Shown piece by piece: positions 17,204 through 25,855 of a stretch of 64,000 bases of DNA (positions are counted from its first letter, which is position 1; the number at the start of each line of letters is the position of its first letter). Both the position numbers and the translations under genes were made by a program. The notes under the pieces are model-generated. The model was not told where the DNA came from. It was given only the letters and a program-made list of their open reading frames with translations, and did not search any database. Source of the DNA: Bacteroidota bacterium (lineage in GTDB: Bacteria > Bacteroidota > Bacteroidia > Cytophagales > Cyclobacteriaceae); NCBI GenBank assembly GCA_023428695.1, contig JAEYWY010000035.1:186001-250000 (forward strand), given 5' to 3'.

Positions 17204-20200
17204 ATGCAGCCAGCAACGCAGGAAAAGACTCCCAAAAAACCAAATTTGGCCGGCCACGAGGCTCCGGCACCCTATAAACCCGTAAACAAGATCAGGATTG
17301 TAACGGCTGCGAGCCTTTTTGACGGTCACGATGCTTCAATTAACATCATGCGTCGGATCATCCAGGCCACCGGGTGCGAGGTGATCCACCTGGGCCACGA
17401 CCGCAGCGTTGAAGAGGTAGTCAATACCGCGATTCAGGAAGATGCCCATGCCATTGCGTTAACCAGCTACCAGGGCGGACATAACGAATACTTCCGTTAC
17501 ATGCACGACCTGCTCCAGGAAAAAGGCGCCGGTCATATCCGCATCTTCGGTGGCGGCGGTGGAGTGATTCTACCCGAAGAGATCCGCGAACTGGTGGAGC
17601 ACGGGATCACCCGTATTTATTCACCGGATGACGGCCGCGCATTGGGTCTTCAGGGAATGATCAACGATCTTGTCAAGACCAGCGACTATCCACTTGGTGA
17701 TGTGCTTACCGATGAAGTCGATCGTCTTGCGAAGAAGGATCCGCTTGCAATTGCGCGTCTGATTTCAGCAGCAGAAAACTTTGCCGAAAAGGCTGCACCT
17801 GCATTTGAAAAGGTTCGCGAGAAAGCCGACAAGTCGAATGTCCCGGTACTTGGTATCACTGGTACCGGTGGTGCCGGAAAATCATCCATCGTTGATGAAA
17901 TTGTAAGGCGCTTTCTTATGGACTTCCCGGACAAGACGCTCGGGATAATTTCCGTTGATCCAAGCAAACGTAAAACCGGAGGTGCATTGCTTGGCGATCG
18001 TATCCGTATGAATGCGATCAACAATCCGCGAGTGTACATGCGTTCACTCGCAACACGTCAAAGCAATCTTGCGCTGTCAGCATTTGTAAAGGAAGCGTTG
18101 CTCGTGTTAAAGGCAGCCAACTTCGATCTTATTATTCTTGAAACGTCGGGTATTGGTCAAAGCGATACTGAGATTCTTGACCATAGCAACGTAGCGCTGT
18201 ACGTCATGACACCAGAGTATGGTGCGGCAACGCAGCTTGAAAAAATCGACATGCTCGACTTCGCCGACGTAATCGCACTTAACAAATTCGACAAACGGGG
18301 CGCCCTTGATGCGTTGCGTGATGTGCGTAAACAATACCAGCGCAATCACCAGTTGTGGAATCAGAAACCGGATGACATGCCGGTCTTTGGTACTATCGCC
18401 TCGCAGTTTAATGATCCGGGCACAAACCAGTTGTACCTGCGGGTTATGGATACGCTCGTGAGCAAAGTAGGTGCTGATCTGAAGTCGTCATTCACCGTTA
18501 CGCGGGAAATGTCGGAGAAGGTGTTTGTCATTCCCCCGGCGCGAACGCGTTATCTGAGTGAAATTTCCGAAAACAACCGGAACTACGACAAGTGGGTAAA
18601 TGAACAATCAGAAATAGCCCAACAACTATACGCGATACAACGGACGATACAGACGCTTACACAATCGGGCGTTGACGAAACCATTGCGAAAGCTCTTGAG
18701 GAACAATACAACCAACTCAAGCTTCGGCTGGACCAGCGTAATATGTTGTTGCTGGAGCAGTGGCCGGAAAAAGTAAAGCGCTATCGCGATCCTGTTTTCA
18801 GGTTCAAGGTCCGCGATAAGGAAATCGGAATCAAAACACATACGGAGTCGCTCTCGCACGTAGAAATTCCCAAAGTATCATTGCCACGTTATGAAGCGTG
18901 GGGCGAATTGTTGCGCTGGACGTTACAGGAAAACGTCCCTGGCGAATTCCCGTACACTGCAGGCATCTATCCCTTCAAACGCGAAGGCGAAGACCCGACA
19001 CGCATGTTCGCCGGTGAAGGCGGACCGGAACGCACAAACCGGAGGTTCCACTATGTGAGTATGGCCATGCCGGCAAAGCGTCTGTCGACTGCGTTTGATT
19101 CGGTTACGTTATATGGTAATGATCCTGACTATCGTCCGGACATTTACGGGAAGATCGGTAACTCGGGTGTAAGCATTTGTTGTCTTGATGATGCCAAGAA
19201 ACTCTACAGTGGTTTTGACCTCGCCGACCCGCGTACGTCGGTATCGATGACAATCAACGGCCCGGCGCCGATGTTGCTCGCATACTTCATGAATGCGGCC
19301 ATTGATCAGCAATGTGAGAAGTATATACGTGAGAATGGCCTCGAAAAAGAAGTACGCTCAAAGATCGACCAACTTTACAACGGCAAGGGTGAGCGCCCGG
19401 CGTACCAGGGACCACTTCCAAAAGGCAATGATGGTCTTGGATTGATGCTTCTTGGTGTTACCGGTGACCAGGTTCTTCCTGCTGACGTTTACGAAAAAAT
19501 AAGGACTGCCACGCTATCACAGGTGCGCGGTACGGTTCAGGCCGACATACTTAAAGAAGACCAGGCCCAAAACACCTGCATCTTCTCAACTGAGTTTGCA
19601 CTACGTCTGATGGGCGATGTACAACAATACTTCATCGACAACAATGTGCGCAACTTTTATTCCGTGTCGATATCGGGATACCATATCGCCGAAGCCGGAG
19701 CCAATCCGATTACACAGTTAGCCTTTACATTGGCTAATGGTTTCACGTACGTGGAATATTACCTGAGCAGAGGCATGCACATCGATGCGTTTGCGCCTAA
19801 CCTGTCGTTCTTCTTCAGCAACGGCGTCGATCCCGAGTATGCCGTTATCGGAAGAGTGGCGCGACGTATCTGGGCCAAAGCGATGAAACAAAAGTATGGT
19901 GCAAATTCACGAAGTCAGATGCTGAAGTATCACATTCAAACATCGGGACGTTCACTGCATGCACAGGAAATTGATTTCAACGATATACGCACCACGTTGC
20001 AGGCGTTGTACGCGATTTACGATAACTGTAATTCCCTCCATACAAACGCGTACGACGAAGCAATCACAACGCCGACGGAAGAATCCGTACGACGAGCGAT
20101 GGCGATACAGCTGATCATTAACAAGGAACTCGGCCTCGCCAAAAACGAAAACCCGCTGCAGGGTTCGTTCATCATTGAAGAGCTTACCGATCTCGTCGAA

Positions 20201-20626
20201 GAGGCGGTGCTTATGGAGTTTGACCGGATAACGGAACGCGGTGACGTGCTTGGTGCAATGGAGACGATGTATCAGCGCGGACGCATTCAGGAGGAAAGCC
20301 TCTATTATGAAACCCTGAAACACACAGGTGAGTATCCAATCATCGGTGTGAACACGTTCCTGAGTTCAAAAGGATCACCAACGATACTCCCACGCGAAGT
20401 CATTCGTGCGACGACCGAAGAAAAGGAATACCAGATTGCGATGCTACGTTCACTCCACGGGTTCCATGCCGAGCGTGCCCGGCACGAAATTGGCAGAGTT
20501 CAGGAAGCCGCAATCATGAACAAAAACATTTTCGAAGCGCTTATGGAGGCGTGCAAAGTTTGTTCACTCGGCCAGATAACGAAGGCACTTTTTGAAGTTG
20601 GCGGACAATATCGCAGAAACATGTAA
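17204..20626 (+). CDS. icmF: Fused isobutyryl-CoA mutase IcmF (B12-dependent)
   Basis: 1140 residues, full length. Domains in order: B12-binding domain (about 29-160) with LFDGHDASIN and IALTSYQGGH; MeaB-like G-protein chaperone (about 210-500) with Walker A GTGGAGKSS at 220-228 and GIISVDPSKRKTGGALLGDRIRM; a linker; and a TIM-barrel substrate domain (about 590-1125). Two specificity positions read as isobutyryl-CoA mutase: Phe591 in GIYPFKR, where methylmalonyl-CoA mutase has Tyr, and Gln789 in KEDQAQNTCIF, where it has Arg. It would interconvert isobutyryl-CoA and n-butyryl-CoA using adenosylcobalamin. It is monocistronic, with RBS AGGATAAAG. Confidence 0.96.
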   Translation: MQPATQEKTPKKPNLAGHEAPAPYKPVNKIRIVTAASLFDGHDASINIMRRIIQATGCEVIHLGHDRSVEEVVNTAIQEDAHAIALTSYQGGHNEYFRYMHDLLQEKGAGHIRIFGGGGGVILPEEIRELVEHGITRIYSPDDGRALGLQGMINDLVKTSDYPLGDVLTDEVDRLAKKDPLAIARLISAAENFAEKAAPAFEKVREKADKSNVPVLGITGTGGAGKSSIVDEIVRRFLMDFPDKTLGIISVDPSKRKTGGALLGDRIRMNAINNPRVYMRSLATRQSNLALSAFVKEALLVLKAANFDLIILETSGIGQSDTEILDHSNVALYVMTPEYGAATQLEKIDMLDFADVIALNKFDKRGALDALRDVRKQYQRNHQLWNQKPDDMPVFGTIASQFNDPGTNQLYLRVMDTLVSKVGADLKSSFTVTREMSEKVFVIPPARTRYLSEISENNRNYDKWVNEQSEIAQQLYAIQRTIQTLTQSGVDETIAKALEEQYNQLKLRLDQRNMLLLEQWPEKVKRYRDPVFRFKVRDKEIGIKTHTESLSHVEIPKVSLPRYEAWGELLRWTLQENVPGEFPYTAGIYPFKREGEDPTRMFAGEGGPERTNRRFHYVSMAMPAKRLSTAFDSVTLYGNDPDYRPDIYGKIGNSGVSICCLDDAKKLYSGFDLADPRTSVSMTINGPAPMLLAYFMNAAIDQQCEKYIRENGLEKEVRSKIDQLYNGKGERPAYQGPLPKGNDGLGLMLLGVTGDQVLPADVYEKIRTATLSQVRGTVQADILKEDQAQNTCIFSTEFALRLMGDVQQYFIDNNVRNFYSVSISGYHIAEAGANPITQLAFTLANGFTYVEYYLSRGMHIDAFAPNLSFFFSNGVDPEYAVIGRVARRIWAKAMKQKYGANSRSQMLKYHIQTSGRSLHAQEIDFNDIRTTLQALYAIYDNCNSLHTNAYDEAITTPTEESVRRAMAIQLIINKELGLAKNENPLQGSFIIEELTDLVEEAVLMEFDRITERGDVLGAMETMYQRGRIQEESLYYETLKHTGEYPIIGVNTFLSSKGSPTILPREVIRATTEEKEYQIAMLRSLHGFHAERARHEIGRVQEAAIMNKNIFEALMEACKVCSLGQITKALFEVGGQYRRNM

Positions 20627-20652
20627 CCAGTGTACATATAGCACACGTTGTT

Positions 20653-21708
20653 ATGGCTATGAAGAAAATCGCATTCATACTTTCGGGGCTCTTCATGCTC
20701 CATATTGCGGGATCGCTTACTGCTCAGGATTTGATTCCCTACCGGAAAGGAAACCTTTGGGGCTATGTCGACGACAAGGGTAAGGTTGTAATCGAACCAC
20801 GTTTCGAACGCACATGGTTCTTCACCGGTGACGACGTCGCGCGCGTACGCCAGAAGGGTTTATATGGGTACATCGACCGCACAGGAACTTTTATCATTCC
20901 GCCAAAGTACACCGCTGCGGGTGACTTTGATCTGGGAATTGCCGCGGTACGCGAAGGCAAACGTGAACTGTGTATAAACCTGGACGGCAATCCCGATGAA
21001 TGTAACGCGGCATACGAGGAAGAAGTGTACGAAGAGGAAATCGATGAGGCGTTTGCAACGAGTGTGGACAGTACCGGTCTTGTCAGCCTTTTCATTGAAA
21101 TGACCGGTGATACAATTCCTGAAAAATTCAATCGCGTCGTTACGGTAAACCGCAACATCTTCCCTCAACAATTTCAGTTTGCCCTCGTTACGCGCGATGG
21201 CAAATGGGGTGCGTTCAATCAACACGGTCGCGTTATTGCTCCGGTCGAGTATGAGCGTGTCGATCCATTGAACATCCATTCCTGCAAAGTAAAGAAGGAC
21301 GGACAATGGGGTGTTCTCAGCCGCGGCAGTAAAATGATCATTCCTGCTTCATATGATTCGATAACAAGATTCACCTCGGTGCAATCTGATACGGGGGGAC
21401 TCGTGCGGACCGAGTTCTTTATTGTCCGCTCGAATTCAAAATGGGGACTACTTGACAGAGAAGGCCAGACCATCCTGCCGTTGGAATACGATGTTATCGA
21501 TGTACCAGCGCCGTGCAATTGCGCGATTGACTTTGTTGTGCGAAAGGGAAATCGCTACGGGATCGTCGATGGCGAAGGAAAATTTGTTCTGCCGCTCAAG
21601 TACACTTACGCCGAGCCTTTCAAAGGTGCGAATATCACATTGGTCAAAGATGCCTCGGGGAAAGAAGGTTACGTGAAACGCGATGGCACCGAACTGTTTT
21701 CAAATTAG
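20653..21708 (+). CDS. Secreted WG-repeat protein
   Basis: 351 residues with a signal peptide ending near LTAQ (residue 25). At least seven WG/KWG-type repeats are visible: NLWGYVDDKGKVVIEPRFE, LYGYIDRTGTFIIPPKY, KWGAFNQHGRVIAPVEYE, QWGVLSRGSKMIIPASYD, KWGLLDREGQTILPLEYD, RYGIVDGEGKFVLPLKY and a final KEGYVKRDGTEL. An acidic insertion (EEEVYEEEIDEAF) interrupts them. It is periplasmic or surface-exposed; function unknown. It starts 26 bp after icmF ends and could be read from the same transcript. Confidence 0.85.
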   Translation: MAMKKIAFILSGLFMLHIAGSLTAQDLIPYRKGNLWGYVDDKGKVVIEPRFERTWFFTGDDVARVRQKGLYGYIDRTGTFIIPPKYTAAGDFDLGIAAVREGKRELCINLDGNPDECNAAYEEEVYEEEIDEAFATSVDSTGLVSLFIEMTGDTIPEKFNRVVTVNRNIFPQQFQFALVTRDGKWGAFNQHGRVIAPVEYERVDPLNIHSCKVKKDGQWGVLSRGSKMIIPASYDSITRFTSVQSDTGGLVRTEFFIVRSNSKWGLLDREGQTILPLEYDVIDVPAPCNCAIDFVVRKGNRYGIVDGEGKFVLPLKYTYAEPFKGANITLVKDASGKEGYVKRDGTELFSN

Positions 21709-21789
21709 AATTTCCCAGGACGAACATACTGCGTTAGCACAACTCACATCACACACAATCTTCGCAGCGTTCCCCAGATTCGATAAAAC

Positions 21790-21823
21790 AAAAGAGGCTG
21801 CCTCTTTTGAGACAGCCTCTTCG
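21790..21823 (-). terminator. terminator of typA
   Basis: AAGAGGCTG and CAGCCTCTT arms pair around a 12-base loop. On the minus strand the stem is followed by TTGTTTTATCG, seven bases after the end of typA. Confidence 0.7.
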
Positions 21824-21829
21824 ATGCTC

Positions 21830-23644
21830 TCAGGCGCTTTGTTTTCCAAAACGTTTACGTTCGTTCTCTGTAAGGTATATCTTCCTTAACCGGATTGACT
21901 TCGGTGTTACTTCAACGTACTCGTCTGACTGAATGTATTCAAGCGCTTCTTCAAGGGAAAACTTGATCGGCGGAGCAATCCGCATCTTTTCATCTGATCC
22001 CGAAGCGCGTATGTTGGTAAGCTTCTTGGTCTTGGTAACGTTCACAACGAGGTCACCGCTGCGGCTGTGCTCACCGATAACCTGACCTTCGTATACAGGC
22101 TCGCCCGGATCAACGAAAAACTTGCCTCGATCCTGAAGGTTATTTAAGCTGTACGCGATCGCTTCACCTTGTTCCATTACAATAAGGGAACCGTTGATCC
22201 TTCCGGGGATCTCACCGCGATACGGCTGATACTCCTTGAAACGGTGTGTAACGATAGCTTCACCAGCTGTCACGTTAAGCAGGTAGTTACGTAATCCGAT
22301 AATACCGCGTGAAGGAATGAGGAACTTGAGAATCATACGATCACTCTTTGGTTCCATATTCAGCATCTCGCCTTTTCTGATCGAAACGGTCTCGATCGCT
22401 TTTCCGGCGTCGGATTCAGGAAGGTCGATCGTCAACTCTTCGACAGGTTCACACTTCACGCCATCTATTTCCTTGAAGATCACCTGCGGCTGGCCAATCT
22501 GAAGTTCGTAACCCTCACGACGCATCGTTTCTATAAGTACAGACAAGTGCAGCACACCTCTTCCAAATACCATGAATGAATCCGCGGAACCCGTATCGCC
22601 CACACGCAATGCGAGGTTCTTTTCAAGTTCGCGGTCAAGTCTTTCCTTGATGTGTCGCGACGTAACGTATTTTCCCTCCTTACCAAAGAACGGTGAATTG
22701 TTGATCGTGAAGAGCATACTCATGGTAGGCTCGTCGATTGCGATGGACTTCATCGCTTCGGGATTTTCCGGATCGGCTACCGTATCGCCGATGTCAAAAC
22801 CTTCCAGACCGACAAGGGCACATATCTCACCGGCTTTCACCTCATCTACCTTTTGTTTTTCGAAACCTTCGAAGGTATAGAGATCTTTTATCCGGGTTTT
22901 TATTATTCCTTTTCCGTCGCGTTTTACGAGTACAACCTGCTGGCCACTCTTCACAGTGCCGCGGTGAACACGTCCGATTGCAACGCGACCGATATACGAC
23001 GAATACTCGAGAGAAGTGATCAGCAACTGCGTCGTTCCTTCAGCAATCTGGGGTGCGGGAATGTATTGAATGATGCCATCAAGCAACGGCGTGATAGTAT
23101 CCGTAGGTGTTTTCCAGTCGGTGCTCATCCAACCTTGTTTTGCCGAACCATAAAAGGTAGGGAAGTCCAACTGCTCTTCCGTTGCGTCGAGCTGAAACAT
23201 AAGGTCGAATACCTGCTCATGAACTTCGTCCGGAGTACAGTTCTTCTTGTCGACCTTATTAATAACAACGATTGGTTTCAATCCAAGCTGCAGCGCTTTC
23301 TGCAAAACGAAACGAGTCTGCGGCATAGGTCCTTCAAACGCGTCGACGAGCAGAAGACATCCATCGGCCATGTTGAGCACGCGTTCAACCTCACCTCCGA
23401 AGTCACTGTGACCGGGTGTATCAATAACGTTGATTTTGTAATCCTTATAACGAACCGAAACGTTTTTAGCCAGGATGGTGATTCCTCGCTCCCGTTCCAG
23501 GTCGTTGCTGTCCATGATAAGCTCGCCGGGGTTCTCGTGATCTTTGAACAGCTTGCCGGCCATCAGCAGCTTGTCCACCAACGTAGTCTTTCCATGGTCA
23601 ACGTGGGCGATAATCGCAATATTCCTGATCTTGTTAACGTCCAT
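21830..23644 (-). CDS. typA: Translational GTPase TypA/BipA
   Basis: 604 residues, standard length. The G-domain motifs are intact: AHVDHGKTT (13-21), ERERGITI, DTPGHSDFGGEVERV and INKVDKK. EF-G-like domains and the BipA C-terminal domain follow, with RGIIGLRNYLL and TPKSIRLRK near the end. It is a ribosome-binding GTPase that assists 50S assembly and stress adaptation. It is monocistronic, with a matching promoter element upstream and a terminator downstream. Confidence 0.98.
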   Translation of the reverse strand: MDVNKIRNIAIIAHVDHGKTTLVDKLLMAGKLFKDHENPGELIMDSNDLERERGITILAKNVSVRYKDYKINVIDTPGHSDFGGEVERVLNMADGCLLLVDAFEGPMPQTRFVLQKALQLGLKPIVVINKVDKKNCTPDEVHEQVFDLMFQLDATEEQLDFPTFYGSAKQGWMSTDWKTPTDTITPLLDGIIQYIPAPQIAEGTTQLLITSLEYSSYIGRVAIGRVHRGTVKSGQQVVLVKRDGKGIIKTRIKDLYTFEGFEKQKVDEVKAGEICALVGLEGFDIGDTVADPENPEAMKSIAIDEPTMSMLFTINNSPFFGKEGKYVTSRHIKERLDRELEKNLALRVGDTGSADSFMVFGRGVLHLSVLIETMRREGYELQIGQPQVIFKEIDGVKCEPVEELTIDLPESDAGKAIETVSIRKGEMLNMEPKSDRMILKFLIPSRGIIGLRNYLLNVTAGEAIVTHRFKEYQPYRGEIPGRINGSLIVMEQGEAIAYSLNNLQDRGKFFVDPGEPVYEGQVIGEHSRSGDLVVNVTKTKKLTNIRASGSDEKMRIAPPIKFSLEEALEYIQSDEYVEVTPKSIRLRKIYLTENERKRFGKQSA

Positions 23645-23683
23645 AAATCCTCAAAAAATCCTCTGTTTTTTTAAAATGAGGCG

Positions 23684-23691
23684 CAAAGATA
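23684..23691 (-). promoter_or_regulatory. typA promoter -7 element
   Basis: The minus strand reads TATCTTTG, an exact TAnnTTTG match, 40 bp before the typA ATG. No clear -33 TTG is present. Confidence 0.6.
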
Positions 23692-23998
23692 AGGAAAAGT
23701 TTCATGTTTACGTTTTGTGGCGTTACAGCCGGACTACTACCCCTTCCATTGAAAATCGAACCCTGCAATGCACGTGTCACTTCGTGACTTCCGCCTTTTT
23801 TCATGTTTCAGGCCAGAAACGATGACATTTCACCCTGAAAACTAATGCACGTAAGAAATGGCCGTCCGCGCTAAGAAAACCAGGCGCCTTAAACCTAAAA
23901 TCCTCAAAAACAGAATAATATGACCACTCTCCCTGTTCAAAGGTCGAAAAACGACATGTAATAATGAAGAAATGATGAATTCCGGGTTTCTTTTCGTT
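23692..23998. other. intergenic stretch, no gene seen
   Basis: About 300 bp between divergently placed typA and the end of the methyltransferase gene. It holds a short hairpin (GTCAC-TTC-GTGAC near 23780) and A/T-rich sequence, with no convincing ORF, RNA gene or terminator. Confidence 0.5.
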
Positions 23999-24907
23999 TC
24001 ATCCACCGGAGAAACGAAGGAAAGTCCCCATTGGAAGGTCCTTTTCCCCCTCGCGAGACTTTAGAAAAAACTCGCCGGTTTCAGGAGAGACGTGTGGAAA
24101 GAAGGTCTTGACGACGTTGAAACCCACCAGAGCGGAAAGCCCGACGGCGTACATGCTTAGTATGAAAAAGTACTGGTCGCGTATCAGCAGCTTGCTGCTC
24201 ATCTCCACGAGCTCACTGAGCTGTTCCTGCAACGTCCACTTTTCGCCTTCGGGGCCGCGGCCATACGGGGGCGGATCCATAATGATTCCGTTATAACTAT
24301 TGCCCCGTTTGACTTCACGTCGCACGAATTTGAAAGCGTCTTCATACACCCATCGTATGTCTTTCAACTGATTCAACGCCATATTCTGGTTTGCCCAGTT
24401 GATGCCGGGTCGCGAAGCATCGCAGTGAACAACCTCGGCCCCACGCGAACGGGCAACGACCGAAGCTGCGCCTGTATACGCGAAAAGGTTCAACACCCGA
24501 ACGCGCGATGTGCTCCACCCACCAAGTGTATCGTGAATAAAATTCCAGTTGTTCCCCTGTTCCGGGAAGATGCCGACGTGTCCGAAGCTGGTTAGCGCAA
24601 GGCGCAATTCGAGATGCAGATCGTTATAGCGATAGTTGATGTTCCAGCTTTCAGGCATGCCCTGCGACCTGGTCCAGCCACCTTTAACGTCGTCGGAGAA
24701 GCGAAACTTGTCCTTTTGTTCTCTTACGAACCGTGCATGGGCGAGGCTTTTCCATTTGGATTCGGGCAACGAACGCCGCCAGATTGCCTGCGGTTCAGGC
24801 CGGATCAACACGTGCTTTCCAAAGCGTTCGAGCTTCTCGAAATCGCCACTGTCAATGAGTTCGTATTCTTCCCAGGACGACGGATGATGTAGCTTGAGGT
24901 GTTGCAT
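23999..24907 (-). CDS. class I SAM-dependent methyltransferase (RlmI/RlmK-like)
   Basis: 302 residues from ATG 24907. The frame continues to 24985 but would then overlap the divergent TrmH-family gene, so I prefer the shorter form. An N-terminal domain with KHVLIRPEPQAIW precedes the Rossmann methyltransferase: motif I LNLFAYTGAASVVARSRGA, an acidic motif II (VVHCDAS), and motif IV IIMDPPPYGRGPEG. This layout matches the YccW/RlmI and RlmK-type group, which methylates a cytosine or guanine of 23S rRNA. The target base is not certain. Confidence 0.85.
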   Translation of the reverse strand: MQHLKLHHPSSWEEYELIDSGDFEKLERFGKHVLIRPEPQAIWRRSLPESKWKSLAHARFVREQKDKFRFSDDVKGGWTRSQGMPESWNINYRYNDLHLELRLALTSFGHVGIFPEQGNNWNFIHDTLGGWSTSRVRVLNLFAYTGAASVVARSRGAEVVHCDASRPGINWANQNMALNQLKDIRWVYEDAFKFVRREVKRGNSYNGIIMDPPPYGRGPEGEKWTLQEQLSELVEMSSKLLIRDQYFFILSMYAVGLSALVGFNVVKTFFPHVSPETGEFFLKSREGEKDLPMGTFLRFSGG

Positions 24908-24979
24908 GTAAATCGGCTCCAAGTTTAACGTTAATCCCCGACACTTGGAACTTTGAAAGGCTAACTTTAACATTACAGG

Positions 24980-25771
24980 ATGCATCCCCTGATAACCAGT
25001 TTACAAAATCCCAAGATCAAGAACGTGGTCGCCCTTGAAAAGGCGCGCGAACGAAAACGCCAGGGTGTATTCCTGATCGAAGGCGTCCGCGAAACCACGC
25101 TGGCGATTCAGGCGGGGTACGAGATGCAAACAGTATTTTTTTGTCCTGAGATACTTCCGGCGACCGAATTGACCGGCCTCGTACGAGACGAAAGCCTTCT
25201 CGTGCCTGTGCAACGAACAGTATTTGAGAAGCTTGCATACCGTGAGTCAACGGGTGGGGTACTGGCCGTCGCGCGTCAGCGTAAGCACTCGCTTTCGTCT
25301 ATAAAGCTGAGCCAGAATCCGCTGATTCTTATCGTCGAAGCGGTGGAGAAACCGGGTAACCTGGGCGCACTTCTGCGTACAGCCGACGCCGCCAATCTTG
25401 ACGCTGTTATCATCTGTGATCCTCAAACGGATTTCTATAATCCCAACGTCATACGCTCCAGCGTTGGTTGTGTATTTACCCGCCAGATAGCCAGCGCGAC
25501 CACCACGGAGACGATCGCGTGGCTGGCAAAGAAGGACATCACCAGCTATTGCACGTACCTCGAAGCTTCACAGCCGTACCATACCTGTGATTACACAAAA
25601 CCCTGTGCGATTGTAATGGGTACCGAATCCACGGGGCTGTCAGAAGAATGGGTAAAAAATGCCGGTGCGAATATCATTATTCCCATGCAGGGAAAGATCG
25701 ATAGCATCAATGTTTCGACCGCCGCAGCTGTCGTAATCTTCGAAGCAAAACGCCAACGCAATTTCACATAA
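24980..25771 (+). CDS. TrmH/SpoU-family RNA 2'-O-methyltransferase
   Basis: 263 residues. An N-terminal substrate-binding domain (QNPKIKNVVALEKARERKRQ start, VFLIEGVRE) precedes the SPOUT knot with three motifs: VEKPGNLGALLRTADAA, AIVMGTESTGLSEEW and IIIPMQGKIDSINVSTAAAV. It would methylate a ribose of rRNA or tRNA. It is divergent from the SAM-methyltransferase gene, 72 bp away, so two RNA-modification genes may share a promoter region. The target nucleotide is not deducible. Confidence 0.93.
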   Translation: MHPLITSLQNPKIKNVVALEKARERKRQGVFLIEGVRETTLAIQAGYEMQTVFFCPEILPATELTGLVRDESLLVPVQRTVFEKLAYRESTGGVLAVARQRKHSLSSIKLSQNPLILIVEAVEKPGNLGALLRTADAANLDAVIICDPQTDFYNPNVIRSSVGCVFTRQIASATTTETIAWLAKKDITSYCTYLEASQPYHTCDYTKPCAIVMGTESTGLSEEWVKNAGANIIIPMQGKIDSINVSTAAAVVIFEAKRQRNFT

Positions 25772-25855
25772 TCTGCGTTTTCGCTGAATTTCTGTCACGG
25801 TCCCGAACCGTCCTGAATAAAGGACTATATTTAGCACATTGCCCTTGCACTGTTG

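Noticed and set aside
22853..23674. 273-codon plus-strand open frame
   Set aside because: Antisense to typA throughout, with no motif. A shadow of the G-domain coding strand.
23775..23795. short GTCAC-TTC-GTGAC hairpin upstream of typA
   Set aside because: Too short to assign a function, and no gene ends nearby on either strand in the right place.
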